From Dongia deserti (GTDB taxonomy: Bacteria; Pseudomonadota; Alphaproteobacteria; Dongiales; Dongiaceae), in NCBI RefSeq assembly GCF_003574735.1, contig NZ_QORW01000015.1:62001-126000 (forward strand): a DNA stretch of 64,000 bases. The letters are read 5' to 3'. The notes beneath the pieces were generated by a model that had not been told where the DNA came from, did no database searches, and was given only the letters and a program-made list of their open reading frames with translations. Shown piece by piece: positions 61,588 through 64,000 of this stretch. Numbering within the stretch: position 1 is the first letter of the stretch; every line of letters starts with the position of its first letter. A program made the translations under genes and the position numbers.

Positions 61588-62472
61588 CTATTGGCTGAGA
61601 ACGTAGTCGCGGTCCGGCAGGCCCGTGATGTCGAGATCGCAGGCCATCAGGCAGCCGGACCAGGGTGCCTCTGCGAGCTGTTGCGGCGTCATGTCGAGGG
61701 AGGCGCTGGTGATGAAGAGGCGCTTCATGTCCGCCCCGCCGAAGGCGATGGCGGTCGGCTTCGGCACCGGCACCTTGAGCACGCGGTCGATGCGTCCGTC
61801 GGGATCGTAGCGCGTGATGCGCCAGCCGTCCCAATGGGCGTTCCACAGGAAGCCTTCGGCGTCGACGGTCATGCCGTCGGGATAGCCATCCTCTTGTGAG
61901 ATCTTGGCGAAGTTCCGGCGCGGGCCGACCTCACCGGTCGCGGGATCGACGTCGTAGCACCAGATCTCGAACGCGTAGGAATCGGTAAAGTAGGCGCGCC
62001 GGCCGTCCGGGCTGAAGGCCGGGCCGTTGGAGCAGATGAAGCCGGTATCGACCTTACGCGCGTGGGCATGCGCGTCGAACACGAACAGGCTGCCGCTGGT
62101 GTCGGTGTCCTTTGTGTCGGCGCTACCCGACCACAGGCGGCCGCGGTGATCACACTTGGCATCGTTGAAGCAATTGAGCGGCTGGCCTGCATCGGGATGC
62201 GCGAGGAACTGCCGCTCACCCGTCGCCTTGTCCACGAGGTGCAGGCCGGCGCGATCGGCCACCACCATGCGGCCGTCGGGGGTGAACACCATCGCGCCCA
62301 GGTGGTCGCCGAGCTGGATGGGCAAGATGTCGTTGCGGCCGCCGGCGCAATCGTAGCGAAAGATCGCGGGCGCGCGCAGATCGATCCAATAGATGGCGTT
62401 CTCGCGCGGCCGCCAAGTCGGGCCTTCGCCCAGGATGGCGCGATGCGCATGCAGGCGGATGATCTCGGTCAC
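61588..62472 (-). CDS. SMP-30/gluconolactonase family protein
   Basis: This 294-residue six-bladed propeller lactonase has its metal ligands visible: Glu16 (AILGEGPTW), Asn in FICSNGPAFSPDG and Asp in YPDGMTVDAEGFLWNAHWDG; PLNCFNDAKCDHRGRLWSGS provides the substrate-side Asn. It should hydrolyse a sugar-acid lactone. It converges on the PP-loop paralogue, 33 bases from its stop. Confidence 0.93.
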   Translation of the reverse strand: MTEIIRLHAHRAILGEGPTWRPRENAIYWIDLRAPAIFRYDCAGGRNDILPIQLGDHLGAMVFTPDGRMVVADRAGLHLVDKATGERQFLAHPDAGQPLNCFNDAKCDHRGRLWSGSADTKDTDTSGSLFVFDAHAHARKVDTGFICSNGPAFSPDGRRAYFTDSYAFEIWCYDVDPATGEVGPRRNFAKISQEDGYPDGMTVDAEGFLWNAHWDGWRITRYDPDGRIDRVLKVPVPKPTAIAFGGADMKRLFITSASLDMTPQQLAEAPWSGCLMACDLDITGLPDRDYVLSQ

Positions 62473-62511
62473 GGAGTGTGCCCCCTTTAGGCGAAGACGA
62501 GTACATTACTC

Positions 62512-62757
62512 CATCTCCCCTTGCGGGAGAAGGATACGGAGCCTTGGCGAGCGTGAGCGAGCCTAGGCGCAGTTCGATGAGGGGATGCGCAGCGACAGCT
62601 GCGCACGCTCGCAAGAGCGTATTGTTGCTGCGCCAACAGCGCTCGGCGCGCTGCCCGCCTGTCGGCGCGGCCCCCTCACCCAGCTCCGCCTAAGCTCACT
62701 GACGTTCGCTGTCTTCGCAGCCCTCTCCCGCGAGGGGAGAGGGGATTCCTATTGTGG
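62512..62757. repeat. intergenic dispersed repeat ('SPLVGEG' type)
   Basis: The left end TCTCCCCTTGCGGGAGAAGG and the right end CCCTCTCCCGCGAGGGGAGA are imperfect inverted copies. The interior resembles 51455-51675 (GATACGGAGCC against GATGCGTAGCC; ATGAGGGG in both). It separates the SMP-30 gene from the sensor kinase and may terminate the kinase transcript. Confidence 0.75.
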
Positions 62758-62764
62758 ATGACGA

Positions 62765-64000
62765 TCAGGAAGCGGTGGTCGGTGTTTCGATTCGGCTCGC
62801 GGGCAGGGTGATGCAGGCGGTCGTGCCGTGGCCGAGTTCGCTTTTCAGGGTGAGAGTGCCGCCGTGGAGCTCGCAGATCGCATTGGTGATGGCGAGGCCG
62901 AGGCCGGCGCCGTCGTGCTGGCGCGCCAGCCAGTTCTCCGCCTGCACGAAAGGCTTCAGCACGCGCTCGAGGTCCTCGGCGGCGATGCCGATGCCGGTGT
63001 CGCGGACGGTCACCCTCAGTCCCGCGTGCGACCAACTGGTGTCAATTTCCACGGAACCGCCGGCGGGCGTGAACTTGATGGCGTTGGTGAGCAGGTTCAA
63101 AACGGCCTGCTTGAGCCGGCGCGCGTCGCCTCGCAGCAGAGGCACAGTAGGCTCAACCGCCTGCACGAGATGGACGCCCTTGACGGCGGCCTTCGAGCGC
63201 AGCAGCGAGACGCAGCTGGCCGCGACCTTGCCCATCTCCACCAGCGATTCGTCCAGCTTCATCTCTCCGGCATCGATCAGGCTGAGGTCCAGCAGCTCGT
63301 TGATGATCGAGAGCAGGAAGGTGCCGCTGCCGTGGATGTCGGCGGCGTACCCCTTGTATTCCGGCGCGCCGAGCGGCCCCATCATCTCCGTCTGCATAAC
63401 TTCGGAGAAGCCGATGATGGCGTTGAGCGGCGTGCGCAGCTCGTGACTCATGGTGGCGAGGAACTGGGTCTTGGCGCGGCTCGCCAGGTCGGCGCGCAGG
63501 CCGGCCGCGCGCAGTTCCATCTCCCTCTGCCGATGCTCGGTGATGTCCTGGATGATTCCGAAGGCGAGGGTGCGCTCGCCCGCCTGATCATACTCATTGT
63601 GGACATGCTCCATCACCCAGCGCTCGCGGCCGTCCGGGCGGACGATGCGGTAGGTGATGCAGATCTGGGTCTGCTTGTTCGCCAGGCCATCCAGCATGGC
63701 GGTGCGCACATTGTCTTGGTCGTCCGGATGGATCAGGCGCGCGATGAAGTCCGTGTTGGACAGCCGTCGCTCACATTCCGAGAAGCCGAAGATCTCGCGC
63801 GCCGAATCCGAGAAGGTCACGACATTCTTGTCCCACTCCCCGTTCGGACTGAACACGACGCTCCAATGGACGAGCCGCGCAATGTGCTCCGCCTGCCGGT
63901 AGCGCGCTTCGCTCTCCCGCAGCGCGCGCTCCAGCACTTTCTCCTCCTCGATATTGATCATGAGCCCGCGGACGAGTTCGCGCCCGTCAAGACCGGTCAC
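62765..64000 (-). CDS. PAS-domain sensor histidine kinase (cut by the window edge)
   Basis: At least 411 residues are present. A coiled linker leads into a PAS/PAC domain (YRQAEHIARLVHWSVVF to FGIIQDITEHRQREMEL, about 30-160). The HisKA phospho-acceptor is in ATMSHELRTPLNAIIGFSEVM near 185. The HATPase domain carries QAVLNLLTNAIKFTP, DTGIGIA and GAGLGLAI. The frame is open to base 64000, so more sensor sequence probably lies outside. It has no receiver domain and no adjacent regulator here. The C-terminus after ACITLPA is short. Confidence 0.93.
   Translation of the reverse strand: MTGLDGRELVRGLMINIEEEKVLERALRESEARYRQAEHIARLVHWSVVFSPNGEWDKNVVTFSDSAREIFGFSECERRLSNTDFIARLIHPDDQDNVRTAMLDGLANKQTQICITYRIVRPDGRERWVMEHVHNEYDQAGERTLAFGIIQDITEHRQREMELRAAGLRADLASRAKTQFLATMSHELRTPLNAIIGFSEVMQTEMMGPLGAPEYKGYAADIHGSGTFLLSIINELLDLSLIDAGEMKLDESLVEMGKVAASCVSLLRSKAAVKGVHLVQAVEPTVPLLRGDARRLKQAVLNLLTNAIKFTPAGGSVEIDTSWSHAGLRVTVRDTGIGIAAEDLERVLKPFVQAENWLARQHDGAGLGLAITNAICELHGGTLTLKSELGHGTTACITLPASRIETPTTAS

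Overview
The window is GC-rich DNA from a free-living alphaproteobacterium. The purD/xseA pair, the tadA-like / pseudouridine synthase / rsmD neighbourhood, the fused sulfate adenylyltransferase-APS kinase, the HWE-type histidine kinase, several DUF1194 proteins and the intergenic repeats of the 'SPLVGEG' and 'RSESRDP' types all fit Rhizobiales or Rhodospirillales. The species cannot be named from sequence alone. No rRNA, tRNA, transposase gene, prophage or CRISPR array was seen.

Layout. 0-3.6 kb is a copper-handling block: a small Cys-rich exported protein, a multicopper oxidase with a Met-rich loop, a broken DUF411 gene, SCO1/SenC and an SRPBCC protein. 3.7-5.6 kb holds a PilZ protein and a Na+/H+ antiporter on the minus strand. 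6-16.5 kb is a cell-surface locus: sulfotransferase, GT2 glycosyltransferase, SGNH/DltD-like membrane protein, formyltransferase, polysaccharide pyruvyl transferase, a Tat-type Gly/Ser/Arg-repeat small protein, an HprK-PqqD fusion and a DUF1194 (VWA-like) protein. A VOC gene and a DGPF/YCII gene broken by a stop codon interrupt it. 16.6-26.2 kb holds mixed metabolic genes and a large CheB-CheR-PAS-HWE kinase with its receiver. 26.2-31.3 kb is a MarR/membrane-fusion/RND efflux operon with a clear palindromic operator. It is bracketed by a full DUF899 gene and a nearly identical 214-bp copy of that gene's 3' end.

31.5-41.3 kb contains sat-cysC, which makes the PAPS a sulfotransferase needs, plus hydrolases, an aldo-keto reductase, a second DUF1194 gene, a cyclase-family hydrolase and an unusual LysE exporter fused to an AraC-type DNA-binding domain. 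41.4-50.5 kb is mostly housekeeping (M23 peptidase, xseA, purD, tadA-like, rluB-like, rsmD) separated by dispersed hairpin repeats. One of these is a 184-bp MITE-like element with perfect 22-bp terminal inverted repeats. 50.4-64 kb holds a GrdB-like protein, a third DUF1194 gene, amidase, MFS transporter, Hpt protein, glutathionyl-hydroquinone reductase, two tandem asparagine-synthetase-like PP-loop proteins (the second frameshifted near its start), an SMP-30 lactonase and a PAS histidine kinase cut by the window edge.

The most unusual points are three. First, the Tat repeat protein / hairpin / HprK-PqqD / DUF1194 unit, a candidate undescribed kinase and peptide-recognition system. Second, the LysE-AraC chimera. 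Third, the tandem PP-loop paralogues with altered signature motifs.
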